Origin: Telopea speciosissima
Taxonomy: Eukaryota; Streptophyta; Magnoliopsida; Proteales; Proteaceae
Reading direction: 5' to 3'
NCBI RefSeq assembly: GCF_018873765.1
Contig: NC_057922.1
Coordinates: 11,173,563 to 11,237,562 of the forward strand
DNA: 64,000 nt
Shown: positions 36,400 to 48,200 of the stretch, in pieces
Layout: each line of letters opens with the position of its first letter
Position numbering within the stretch: the first letter of the stretch is position 1
Translations under genes and position numbers: made by a program
Notes under the pieces: model-generated
Database searches by the model: none
Seen by the model: only the letters and a program-made list of their open reading frames with translations
Told to the model about the DNA's origin: nothing

Positions 36400-38827
36400 T
36401 TATTCATTGTAAGCGATGATCGGCACGGTTACAAAATGGGCGTTCGCCCAAAAAAAAAAAAAAAAAAAAAAAGAAAAAGAAAAGAAAATTTTTACATCTC
36501 CGTCTCCTCGGCGTGGGACTTGGAGGCGACCTCGGAAGCGTCCACGCACGTCGGGCTCGCGGCGGTCTTGGGATCCGACTCCCGAGAGGGAAGACGTCGG
36601 CGGGCGGGGCCTCGAGGGGCGAGCTTGGGTGACCTCGGCTCCCTCCTCATCCCCCATCTCCCTGCGAAGGTAGTCGCATCATCATCAAGCGGGAGAGATT
36701 GAGATCGGGTACGCCGCCTTGATCTCGGCCAAAAGTTCACTCAACTTTGCCTCAAAACCCTCGCGAAGGGTGGCTTCACGATCTCATGGCGAGATATCGG
36801 CGTACTCCTCCGATTGAAGATAGTCGCCGGCTGCCGCGCTCCGAGCCATGGCCGAGATCTTCCTTGGCCTTCTCCTTCACCTCGGCGAGCCGAAGCCTGC
36901 GAGCCGGACCTTCTCTCTGCTCACGGCCACCTCGGCTGAGAGCTCTCACTTCGGCCTCGTAGCGGTGAGCTTCTCTTGGGTCTCCGACGCCTCAAGCGGC
37001 ATCCTGGGCATCTCGATAAGCCTTCTTGCCTTTGGACGTCCAAGGAATAGTTCTCGGTCGGGAGCCGCTCAAGCGGAGCATGGTCTCCCTCGCTTTGGCG
37101 AACCCCTACAAAAAGCATGAGAACAAAAATCAAGACAAATTACCCGGATCATATCTAATTACGAAAGCCGACAAGAAAACTTACCATGTTAAAATCTTGG
37201 AATAAGGTGGAGAGGAGCTCGGGTCGGACGCGCCTCGAGTTTCTCCTTGTCGGCCGGAAGCCGACCTGCATCAAGCCATTCCTTGGCGTGAGCGGCCGAA
37301 CATCAAGGCCGAGTCCCCGGGAAGAGGCGCCAGGTCGGCCTCACGGGGACATTGTTGGCAAGCCCTCCCGGGATGTATCGGGAGATGTTGGTGGGAGAAG
37401 CCACGGCGGAAGGCCGCCACTCGTCGAGTTTGCGAGAGCTTTTGACGCTTGATATCTCTCGGCGGGCTCCTCTCGCCTTTTCGGTCTTTCCCCTTCCTCG
37501 GAGACCGGCTGGACCCGTGTTCTTCTCGGCCTCGGACCGACCACCGCGTCCGACGGTCCCGCAGTCGGCCTTGCCCTTGGAGGCCTTGGAGGACTCGCCC
37601 GGGGTTTCTTCTCGAATTCTTCTTCTTCCTATCTGCGATGGTCTTGGCCCTTAGCCGAGCTGTGTCTATAGGAGAAATATGGCCGACCACCGTAAGAGAA
37701 ACCAAAACATAAAAAGCAAGTCGAGAAAAGGAAAAGAAAACTAAAGTAAAGGGGTCGGCTCGGACTACGAGACAAGCTCGGTAAGGGTTCCTACCAGGGT
37801 CATATGCCAACTCGAAGAAACCCCTCGTCCCGGCTGGAGGACATCGAAGGGACGGACGGGGATCGAGTTGAGCGAGGTCATCTCGTTCTCGGTCGGGTAG
37901 TACCCTATTGACATAGTTGAGGTTCATCTCCTTCCACTCGGTTCGGAGAGGGTGTTGGGAATAGAAGCAAAGAAAAACGGGGCTTCAATACTTGTTGAAG
38001 GTCGGCGCGCCGACCGTAAATTTGTGGCCGCCTAGAGCCGCACTCTTCCCCGATCGGCGGCGTAGTAGTACCACCCCTTCTCGGGAGACTTCTTCAGGAA
38101 GAAGAGCGAGAAAAGAGCGCCACGCTCGCACCTCGCCCATCTCGCAGAATAAAGCGTAGAAGCCATACACGGCCGGCCAAGAGTTCGGCACCGGTGACCG
38201 AGAGAGGCAGTGGAAGTGGTCCAAGATCCGGTCCACCAGCGAGAACGGGAGTCGACGCATACTTGAAGGGTGTCTCGTCATGAGCCACCTCGCCGGGCAG
38301 GATGAAGCGGGCCATCTCCCGGGATTAGGAACTCGGAGTGAATGTCCTCGGGGATGGCGTGGTCGGCCTCCGAGATCGTGCTCGGCAGTAAAGGCCGACA
38401 CGCCTTCCTCGAGCTCGGCGTCGGTAGACGAGCGACCGAGCCAACCCCACCTCGGACGAATCTCCCTCACTTGATTCCTCATCGATGACGACGACCCGGA
38501 GTTCTCGGCCCGCCTCTGCGGCCGTGGATTGGGCGCGTGGTCAAACTCCATGGGTAACGGGGCTCGGCCACCTCGGCTGACGAGCTCCACTACATCGGGC
38601 TCGTCGAGGTCGAGCCCACAGTCTATGGTGGGAGAGCGAGCGGGAGTTCTCGGCTCAAACTCGCGCCCTCTGCAGCCCTGGCAGCGCTTCGCCCATAGGA
38701 CTACTACCAACCGACATACGAGGCGGAGAAGACTTACTGGTTGAAGAAGAGCCGAGCAGAAGGCGAAGCGACGCGAGTCGATCACGAGCAAGCAAATGAC
38801 GAGATCTACCGAAGTTGACGGATCCAA
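36400..38827 (-). pseudogene. Antisense ORF region of the Tat element
   Basis: Long open frames on the strand opposite pol, the largest being 38827-37985 (280 codons) and 37927-37271 (218 codons). Segments such as ARFILPGEVAHDETPFKY (about 38275-38312), RLPFSLVDRILDHFHCL and GWYY-like pieces resemble the putative gypsy-type transposon domain found in plant Tat antisense ORFs (Transposase_28-like). Similarity jumps between frames, so the ORF is broken. The downstream part (to about 36480) is Arg/Glu-rich, as expected of the coiled-coil tail of these ORFs. The role of such ORFs is not established. Confidence 0.55.
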
Positions 38828-39128
38828 ACTTGCCGAGAAGTCAATAACTTAAAGAGTGAAGAATGAATAGTTAGGAGTCGCCTATTTATAATCCTTGGGT
38901 TTTTGATCCAACGGCCGACGAGCTCAACATGATCCAACGGCCCGGATCAAAGGGCGTTTCAATTCGAGCCCGCCATAATGACTTTGCCGGCGTGGTATAG
39001 ACACCCAACCGTCGAGATCGTGCAACATCAAATCCGCGCAGCAATAAATAATCTCGGCTCAACCGCAAGAATCTTCCGGACAAGCGACCAGGAAACTTCA
39101 CTCATCAACGCCGAGCCGACCCCGATGA

Positions 39129-39139
39129 GTGGGGGGCTG
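39129..39139 (+). promoter_or_regulatory. Polypurine tract
   Basis: AGTGGGGGGCTG immediately precedes the 3' LTR start at 39140; its purine run is the usual plus-strand primer site. Confidence 0.75.
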
Positions 39140-39844
39140 TGATGAGGCATAAAACATCCCACCTATCTGGGAGGCGCCACGTGGCCAACCCGACCTCGTC
39201 CCGAGAACGAGTTGGGCCGAGCGGAAATTGGGCCGACCCCATCTCCGATAAGTCACCGGCAAAGCCTCGAGTGGAGCGAGCTAGCCGGTGGTCGAGGCCG
39301 AGATTGCGGGTCAGCCATAGACTCCTAGCCGAGCTCATGGCCGAGACCAACCTCCCGGGCCGACCTCCATTGCCGACCCCATGGGCCGACCTCGTAGGCC
39401 GAACCCTCCTCCATTGAAGCTCCCATAGCACCCCACCAGGGATCTCGGGCCGCGTCAAGACATCCCGAGAATCACGGGATAAGGATCGAGCCACGATCCT
39501 AGCGCATCACGGAATCGCACTCTACATGGACTCTTACCTTAATAAGAGTCCGACCCAAAAATAACTCTCCACTCTGCTTCTACGCGAGAGAACCTTCCGA
39601 AAGGACTCCTACCATACTAGGACTCTTCCAACCGTCTCATCTCCTCCTTACTCTATAAATACCGGGTATGGAGCACTATTCCTCATCGGCTTTTTATTAC
39701 GCGATTCTGCTGTCGCGTTGGAGACCTGACTTGAGCATTGGAGAGTCCTAGGTCGGAGCCACACCGGCCCTCTTGCGCTCATTGCTTGGTTTTTGCAGGT
39801 TCATCCACGGGCGAACCAAGCACCGGAGGTTTTCACACGCAACA
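39140..39844 (+). repeat. 3' LTR
   Basis: 705 bp, starts TGATGAGGCATAAAAC and ends CACACGCAACA. It is followed directly by the GGCCG target duplication. A CTATAAATAC box lies at about 39653-39662. Confidence 0.93.
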
Positions 39845-39849
39845 GGCCG

Positions 39850-41290
39850 TATTGGATTCAAGCTCATGTGCTCAAGTGCACATGGGGAAGTGTCTGTAGT
39901 GAGTTTTCTTTATCATCATCAGAAGAAAGCGAGTGAATGGATGTTTCAAGTTTGGAAGGTTGGGTTTTTCAAATTGGTGGGGGTTGTTGAAAACATTAAA
40001 ACAATATAAGTGTTCCAAGTATGTTGAAGAGTAGAATCTTCGACAAGATTAAATCTTCCAAGTGGTAGTGGTTGGTGGTTGAAGACATTAAAATAAGATG
40101 GAATCTTCCAAGAGGCACTTTGGGAGGAATGTGTAGTGAGTTTTTTCTAAGTAGAGAGTAAAATGAAATTTTGCCCAACAAGGTGAAAGAGAGAAAATTA
40201 GTGGGTTTTTCTAAGGTTGTATTTGGATGTCATAAAAAGAAAAAGAGAAAGTTTTCATACACGGCTGTGTAAGCCATGTATGTGAGAGGGTGGAAGTTTC
40301 AAGGCATTAATTAATGGATGGGTATTTATGTCTTTTCCAGCTCATTGTGAGAAGGGACACGATCGTACATGCTTGCTTACACAGCCGTGTATAAAAACTT
40401 CCCCCGAACGAAAATAAAAGAATAGAATCATGGCCTTCCCAATTTTCCCGGCATTTGGAACACTTTGGGATAATAGAAGATTCTAACCATTTAAATTTCA
40501 AACGGCCTCGGATAATCTGAATTTTTCTCGGACAGTGAAACTAAAAATTCCGTCGGAATGTCAAGAAAAAATTGGGTTCGTGAGAAAATTTATTGAGAGA
40601 AATGAGTACAGATAAAGCGGGACGAAAAATGAGAAGGTGTGGGACGTGATGAGAGTCCCTCCGTCTTGCAGCAAAGCATAGGGCATACGACCCCTCATCC
40701 TTCCGATCCCAGGTCGAAAGTTTCGGCTGCATGAAAAGATACCCGATAGCATCGGCATCCAGTAGAAAAAAGATAATTACAGAGAACTCCTCAGCTCCCT
40801 GCTATAGCAAGCCAAATGGGGAAATCCCCACGAAAAAGATGAGATCCATGTGGAAGGATGACCATTGTGGAGGACTGATCTCAACTCGGCAAAGTCAAGC
40901 ACTATTTGCATAGAAAATGTGTTTATATGTCCACTTAGCTTGAATAGTAAACAAGTTTCAATCTAGCTTGGTGGATAAGATTGACTTTGTCCCAGCTGTG
41001 CAAGCTTGATTGATTCAATTTTTTTTTTTTCTTCATTCGCACCGTTGGATGAAGCATCATTGCAGAGGATTTTTTCCTTTATCCAAAAACCAAGAATGGA
41101 ATGGCCCAAGAAGGAAATATGGATGGGAAATTTCCTTCCTAAAAAATTCTCAAAAAGGAAACTTCATTGAAGAATGCGACAGAGAAGGCTGCAAGTGACT
41201 AGTTTAGATATATATTCAGTGACCATGGGGGTTGGTACTCACTCGTTTTAGGACCACAAAAAGATCAGACTACCCCACACGCTAACGTTA
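39850..41290. other. Intergenic region right of the Ty3/gypsy element
   Basis: No gene is supported. A phrase of about 30 bp around ATCTTCCAAG is repeated at about 40045 and 40105, giving weak tandem structure. A foldback element sits at 40247-40404. Confidence 0.4.
40247..40404. mobile_element. Foldback MITE-like element (TACACGGCTGTG family)
   Basis: The left arm GAAAGTTTTCATACACGGCT is mirrored by the right arm, whose reverse complement reads GAAGTTTTTATACACGGCTG. Both continue to TGTGTAAG. The same style of end occurs at 46047-46199. Confidence 0.7.
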
Positions 41291-41305
41291 AGCTTCATCT
41301 TCACA

Positions 41306-42707
41306 ATGGCAGTACCAAACGTCAACCCAGAGGGCATTATCGCACGAGACGGACGATTCACACCAAGAAGCAGAGAACGTTGCCCCGTCACCAAGGTTGC
41401 CAGAATCGACTTTGATTTGCTGTATGGAAAGCTGAGTGTTGGAATCGAACACTCCGCCGTCAGTACGATAGCAATGCAATCCAGATCGACGCTCAAATCA
41501 AAGCTGGAATCGATAATTTGATCACTCAAGCTCTTCACGAGCTGTGGAACCGCCTGCGAATCATCGCAGAATCATTCCACCCTCAGACCCGTCAGAATGT
41601 CTTCACCCGCAAGGCCCCAACATTTGATGGTTTCTGCTTGCCGCGATTCTTCGCCTCCGTACTATCAGGGATTGGGCCACTCCGTGTCCAAGACACTTTC
41701 CGTGACACATACATCATCTACGCTCCTGCCCAGGCTACGCGCCACCCCGCAAGAATTTTAACCCAGTGGATTCCCTTGCGATCCTTAGAATGATTACCCC
41801 CTCTGAAGCCCAACAAGACTAAATTTCTGAAAGACAGGAAACTTCCGAAGCGGATTTTCCCACTTCAAAGACAGAAAACTATTCAGAAATAGATACCAAA
41901 AAATGAGAAACTTCCTCCAATGGAAAGGGTGGATGTTGGGTGGGGAAGCTCAATGAGAATAGGCTAGCATTTAAATCTAAAACTAAAGAAAAAGAGGAGA
42001 ATAACAAGGAAAAAGGGGTATTTGTCATAGCAGGATGCGAACGGTATCAAGATTGGAGTGATTAGAATGACGAGAAGAAGATAGAGAGATCGATAGGATA
42101 AGTAGCGCACGCCCAAAAAAACATAAATGGGATTTCAGGAAAGAGCACTCTGAGCAGTCAATCTCCCTATGGCCACGATTATGCAGAGGGGCTCCCAAGG
42201 AGCCTTCTTCACCACCACCGCCCTGACCAACACAGACCCAGACTCATACGAGTTATTGGGTGCTTTTCACAATTCGCATTACAATAGGAATGACATTGCG
42301 ATGGGATTACTCTCCGGACCCCTGAACACGGAAGAGAACCCATTCGCAGATTTATTCATTACTCTCGGGCTTCGTATCCAATGAGGCCGTAATCAACGCT
42401 TTTGACGCTCCGACTCCATAAGAAGGAGAAGGACCAAATCAGCCGGCCCGCCCCCGTAAGAGGAGATTATGCGATCAACAACTTCGGCATAGCAGAGGCC
42501 ACTACAACAAATTCGCTAGCTCACTCGCTCATGATTTATCAGCACTGGAGATCCTACAGATCATCCGGCACCGCATTTATCATGGAGGAGAGGGAGCAAC
42601 AACACAAGCCCCAACCAGAACACCGCCACCACCAGCACCAGAGACAGACCTGGCCCCAGAAGGGGAAAGGGCCCCTTTGGCACCTTCGAACAATGTTTTG
42701 GAATGAG
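41306..42707 (+). pseudogene. Unidentified broken coding block
   Basis: Successive plus-strand frames (41306-41521, 41518-41793, 42169-42384, then a frame ending near 42707) have protein-like composition and read as one decayed gene of roughly 450 codons interrupted by shifts. Recognisable segments are ALHELWNRLRIIAESFHP, TFDGFCLPRFFASVLSGIGP and GLLSGPLNTEENPFADLF. The tail is Pro/Glu-rich. I do not recognise the family. It could be a decayed host gene, a transposon gene or an old integrated viral gene. Composition is balanced (GC about 50%) compared with the AT-rich flanks. No introns were needed to explain the frames, which favours an intronless origin. Confidence 0.4.
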
Positions 42708-42754
42708 ATATTTTCTTTTCATTTTAGTTAAACATGGATGCAAATTTTATTCTT

Positions 42755-42880
42755 TTTACAAAAGCAAGAGATGTTGTAGGAGCATTACCCCTGCTTTTGT
42801 AGAGAGGCTGTTTCAGACTCGAACCCATGATCACTTGGCCACAATGGAGCAACTTTACTGTTGCACCAAAACCCCCCACC
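42755..42880 (-). mobile_element. Au-type tRNA-derived SINE, truncated
   Basis: On the minus strand the order is TTGGTGCAACAGTAAAGTTG, then a TGGCCAAGTGATCA segment, then the polymerase III B-box-like GGGTTCGAGTCT, then GAAACAGCCTCTCT and GCAGGGGTAA. This is the head of plant Au SINEs. The 3' part departs from the usual Au tail, so the copy is truncated or diverged. Confidence 0.75.
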
Positions 42881-44905
42881 CTCTTGGGAGTTGAATTAAG
42901 AGCAACAATATTTCTACAAAACCAAGACATTCACAGCATATCACCTTGACATATGAGAAGTACTTGGGGTTTCTTGGGGTTTCCTGCAACCTCAGATGGG
43001 ACTATATTGAACGGTGGTGGTTTGATAAGGAGACCCAGAAGGTATCAATATCAAAGCAAAATGAGGATTGCATGCAAGGAGGTGGATGGTTTCTAACAAA
43101 CTTTTAGTCATACCAACAACCATTTTCAATGAAGAACATTGACATCATGGAGAACAATGCTGCCGGAATTATAGTTTTATCCCTACTGCTCAAATTCAGT
43201 TATACATCAACCCATTATGAGTTATAGTCATCAATTAGCTATAGAGCTCCATGCTATGGACATGAAATCTGACAGATTTTGTGATTTCCAAATCTATTCT
43301 TTAATAGGTTCAGTTATACATCATCCCATACTGTCATTGGTTGAGCCCTTCTCTTTATTGTTTTTTACTACAATGTCCTGTGGCCAGAGCCCTGAGTTTG
43401 AAAATAATCATTTCAACCATATTCCGACTCAATTTTCTGTGTGATCTTCAACAAACTTGGACCATCTGCTCTCTATAGATGAGTTTTCAGAGACGGGCAA
43501 TAGAACCTTTAACAACATGACTTCCTCAAACTAATTGAAAGTACAACCTTCACATGACCATCACTTGACATTGTAACGAACTCGGGGATCAGCCATAAAA
43601 CCAGACTCTCTAACACAGTATAAAAGAAAAATGAAATTACCATTCTGCTACCAGAACAACTGTGATCCATGTTTTCATTGACCATCCAAAATATAAAGGT
43701 TTATTCAGTGAGGTAAACTATAAGTCAAAAGAACAGGGGGAAAAAGAGAAAACGAAATAGAAAAAATTAAAACAGAGTCACCTTGGCCCTCCATCTAATA
43801 CCCACAAGTTACACCAATCATTTCCTACACCAAACCATACAGTGTGCTTTATCAATCACATAACATGCCAACGAAGTACAAGCATAACCTAAAGTTGTAT
43901 TACTCATGAACTCAGTAAAGGTGCACTCAAGCTCTCTTCCAAAACTAAAGTAAAAAACTATAACCATAATCGCTTATATACCGCAAACCAAGTCTTCAAC
44001 GTCCTAGCAAGCTAGATAACCTTATGATAGATCTACTTCACAAATCTTTAGCTCTACATAGTTCAACAGGAGAGAAAGACATATTCCAAACCCAACCCCC
44101 AACCAAGAAAGTAAAACGATGCATAGATCCTGCAAGATCAAAATTTTAACAAAAAGCAATAAACCAAATTTGTTCCCAGGCAAAGTTCTGCAAATAAAAC
44201 TAACCAATTCCACCCTAAAATGGCTTTGCATAAACAATTGTTGAGCAATAATGCAAATATTGGCTCAATGGAAACTCGATGATCACGATAATTAGAGAAA
44301 CATATATGAAAACCCAAACACACACCAGGGGGAAAAGAAAATTTTCCTAGGAAAGATCAGAAATAATATATAAAAGATAAAGGAGCTGCTAGGTTAAATA
44401 TTTAAAAAAAAACAAAAACAAACCGTAAAAACTGCAGATTCTCCACTCACCCCTTGCTTCGTCGATTGATTCCCACTGCTGTTGCAGATGCCTGATCCTC
44501 CTGCCACCATTGCAACGATACCAGCTTTACGGCAGATTTTCTCTTATATGACTTCTGGACTGGGTTTGCAATTCTCTCCAAGTGATTAAGAGATTCAAGG
44601 GTTCACTTAACTTCACTGAAGAGTTGCAGATCCTAAGGTTGCCTGAGAGTTGCAGGTCTTGCATTTTGCATGATTAAGAGATGAAGAGGAATGAGGTAGT
44701 TGCAGGCCTTGCAGATCTTAAGGGTTCAAATATGGATTGAGAGGGTTGAGGTTTACTTGGGGGGGGGGGGGGATTAAAATTATCTTTTGCATTTCATATT
44801 AACACCATCAGCCAAAAGAGGGACGGAAGTAATTTTGAACATCACAGGGGAGTGGATTGTATTTTAGGTCTAGTACACGGGAGGTCTGAGTAATTTACTC
44901 TTTTT
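42881..44905. other. Region with a possible orphan first exon and a MULE-like terminal segment
   Basis: On the minus strand, an ATG at 44510 opens a 20-codon stretch (MVAGGSGICNSSGNQSTKQG) ending at a good donor, GGGGTGAGTGG (last exon base 44451). I found no continuation exon downstream to 42900. About 44770-44905 reads, on the minus strand, TAAATTACTCAGACCTCCC and so on, similar in style to MULE terminal repeats, and next to a poly-G run of 14. No partner repeat was found on the left. This may be a gene fragment captured by a now-truncated element, or chance. Confidence 0.25.
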
Positions 44906-45185
44906 TATTTTATAGGGGTGAGGCAGCAATTTTGGCTTTCTTCACAAAAAAATGTCAATATTTGGAGCATGATGCTGTATGAAGTTTCTACAATGAACAT
45001 ACCATTCTTTACTGGATCCAATCTCAGCCTCAAAAAAACTTAGGAGAAACAAAAACAATATGGAAGGTTTAAGGAGTGGGTGGTGGTTCATGCAGAGGTA
45101 AGGCTTTCAGTATGAAAACAAAAAGCCATGCTACATTTACTATCACTTGAAAGCATAAAATAAAACAGAACATCCGCTGAGCCCC

Positions 45186-45262
45186 TACACCTCAGTACTT
45201 TGACAAAGCTCATCTGCATGCAGAGCCAGACCAAACACCATAGCTTCATCCATCTCCATCCT
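45186..45262 (-). repeat. Partial copy of the Snu114 last exon in its 3' flank
   Basis: On the minus strand, GATGAAGCTATGGTG and the following roughly 50 bases resemble the [13 protein letters not shown] part of the terminal exon, located just past the stop codon. The copy is diverged and would be 3' UTR. Confidence 0.5.
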
Positions 45263-45272
45263 AACTTGCTAT

Positions 45273-48200
45273 TCATATCATCTGCTGATGAAGCTCCGCG
45301 GCCTGCTGAGCCAGCTCCACCACCATAGCTTCGTCAAAAAACTTATTTATGCTAACATCTTCACTCATTCCCTGTCATTTGACAATGTCAAACAAACATA
45401 AGTTGTTAGCATTAGGTTATAGCTGCTAGATTTGACAATATTAAAAGAAAGAGCTGCTGTTTTACAAGAACATTACCTTCCGACGCCTTGTCTTCACCAT
45501 GAATTCTCGTGCAAGGTGCTGAATGGGTGCAGGTTCGAGGGGTCGCAGGACTATGCTTTTGTCAAGGGGATCTCCAGGAACTATAGCCCAATGGTCAAAT
45601 GCAGAGAGGGAAAATGCCTGTCCTTGAGTATGGTACCTTAAGTCTGTCTCAAACCCAAAGGATTCTATCACTGGTAAAAATGCCTACAGTTCACAGAAAA
45701 AGAAAGGAAGTCACAATCACATAAACTAGCATCCATGCATACAGGGACACGGCAGAAAGATTAACTACAAATAAAGGACATGGTTTTGTCGACATAAAAT
45801 ACACATAGAAGTATCACCAAACACTACAAGAATTGTTTCATCACCAAACCTTGACAAGGTAAGCAGGAGTTCCCGGTTGAGGAACGTCAGCCGTAACATG
45901 TCCACGCCTACGAGATAACACTGTGTAGATTGCAGATACACAGTCTATTGGGGTTTGGATCTGACACAGCAGACACAAATAATTGATAAAAGCCACCATA
46001 AACAGAGTTAAATAAGATTTTTTTTAGATAATTCAATATATGTATTGGCAAAAGGTTTCGTACACGGTCGTGCATGGTGCACAACCGTGCCTTCAACCAT
46101 TGGATAGGGATGAGAAGCTGTGTATTGTACACGGTCATGCCCATCTAATGGTTGAAAACACGACCGTGTACCATAAATGGCCGTGTACAAAAACCTGTCC
46201 CTTCTGAATTTCTATACTTCAATATTTATGATATATGTTTTCTGAATACTAGCCTGTATATACCTCTACATAGTATACAGGTTCCATGAGCCTTGGAGTT
46301 GCCATGAGGAATGCTGAATAAGCCACCCGTCGAGCAGTTGGAATGATTTGACCAGTGCCCCGATGCAAAGGCTCAGGAGCAATCCTTGCATCAACAATCT
46401 TGAATTTTACATTTCTGATGGGTTCATCACAGAGTGGTCCTTCTCGAGCACCCCACTGGAAACTGGTCCGCACAACAACACCTATAAGAAATCAAAGAAG
46501 CAGGAACATGATACAGAAAGGAAACGTAAGGCAACAATTATTTTACCCTTGAACAATGGAATCCTTGACTGCATTCAGCAAGTTTTTGTCAACTTCACTT
46601 GGAAGAGTATCATCTAATAAAATGTTAGGTCCCTGCAAGCAAATTTTAAGTCATATTATTTCGAAACAGGAAGAGTGTGAAGACCACACACCAACACCAC
46701 CCCTCTCCAAACCCCTCCCTCCCCCGCCCCCCCCCCCAAAAAAAAAAAACAAAACAAAACAATCTAAGAAACTGAATTTGAAAAATCGCCTCTTGCCAGA
46801 CTGGAGAGATCCTGCCATTACCAATAGAGATGGTATTAAGCACACACAGGATATGTACAGCATGTGTATTTTTTGCAAATAAGGCATAAAACTAAATTTG
46901 GAACTAGCCTGATTTCTCTCCTTTCAAACTGGAACGGATTCAGAGTTTACAAAATAGGCAAAAGGACTGCAGATTTCCAAAGAGGGAGAGGATAACGAGA
47001 ACACGATAATTAAGAATTTGGATTCATGACCAAGCATAAGTACCAAATTCAAAATGATTGAAATTATGGACGAGAGGGATGGGAGGGAGGGGGAGAAGAG
47101 CAGCGCCTTCAAGCTAAAACTAGCTATACAGCAGCCATGCTACATAGAACTCATATTCATATTACCTGCTTATCAGGCCCGAATGCCCAAATAGACCGTG
47201 CTGCAAGTAGATCCCAATCATATTTTGTTTGGAAGAAATCGCCAAGTTTCTTTTTAGGCCAATCAATGCTTACAACACCATTCTCAATATCCTCTGCAAG
47301 TCCCTTTTCCAGGGGCTCTGCAATCTAAAATACGAAAAAGATTAAAAGGTCACCAAATAAGACTATTGTCAAGATCCACAGTATCAGAAATAACCAGAAA
47401 TATTGACTTCCCTACCATGGTTATTTTGTTCTTTTTGTTCGGTGTTTCAGCAAAACATTTCATTGATGAAGACTCCACCACTGTCTCACAGAATGACACA
47501 ACAGGATCTGCGACCTATATCGACCCCAAAACATGTCAGACATCAGGTGTGGAAGGGCACATAAAACAGAAATCTGTTTAATGAGAAAGTTCCTTCATAT
47601 TTTTACCAAGAGAAGTTGAAGGAAAGCACGAGTGAGATCATAGCAATACCTTAACTTCCACTTCAGAATAGAGCTCCCTAAGGTCTTTCATTATAGAGTC
47701 CAAATATAACTCTCCAGTACCCAAAATGGTATGCTCACCAGACTCCTCGACCTTCGTAATTGCCAAAGGATAGCTCTTACTGATTTTCCTAAGACCTTCC
47801 ACCATCTTGGGTAACTCACTTGGATTCAAAGGTTCAGTTGCAGTCTTGACAACAGGGAGAGTATTGAACTTAAGAGGCCGGAATATATACAAATCTTCAT
47901 CATAGTCCACATTGCAAAGTGTAGCAGTCTTCATAATTGAAGCATCCACACCTTCAATGAGAACCCAAGAGCCAGGAGGAGCCTTGCTTATGGGTATCCT
48001 GTAACGAGATTGATAAACCCATAACTTTGTTACTTCTTTTATGGTCATGTCCTCTTCATCATCTGGAGAGTAACCTTCACCTAATACACGTACAGTCTGT
48101 CCAGTTTGGATCTCACCACTGTAGACTCTACCAAAAGCATCAAATACACTGCAATCAGACTTGGGATAAAGTTTTGTGACATTAATCATAAGTGGACCAT

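Larger units (their letters stand above)
27343..39844 (+). mobile_element. Tat-type Ty3/gypsy LTR retrotransposon, complete but decayed
   Basis: A 12.5-kb element flanked by perfect 5-bp target duplications GGCCG (27338-27342 and 39845-39849). Order: 5' LTR, primer-binding region, gag with a Cys/His knuckle, protease, RT, RNase H, a second plant-type RNase H, integrase, a 65-bp tandem repeat, an antisense ORF, a polypurine tract and the 3' LTR. The second RNase H, the pol-to-LTR tandem repeats and the extra antisense ORF are features known in the Tat lineage of plant Ty3/gypsy elements. Every coding domain is interrupted by small indels, so it is not autonomous now. A solo LTR of another element is nested at 32546-34235. 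The element is clearly GC-richer than its surroundings. Confidence 0.93.
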
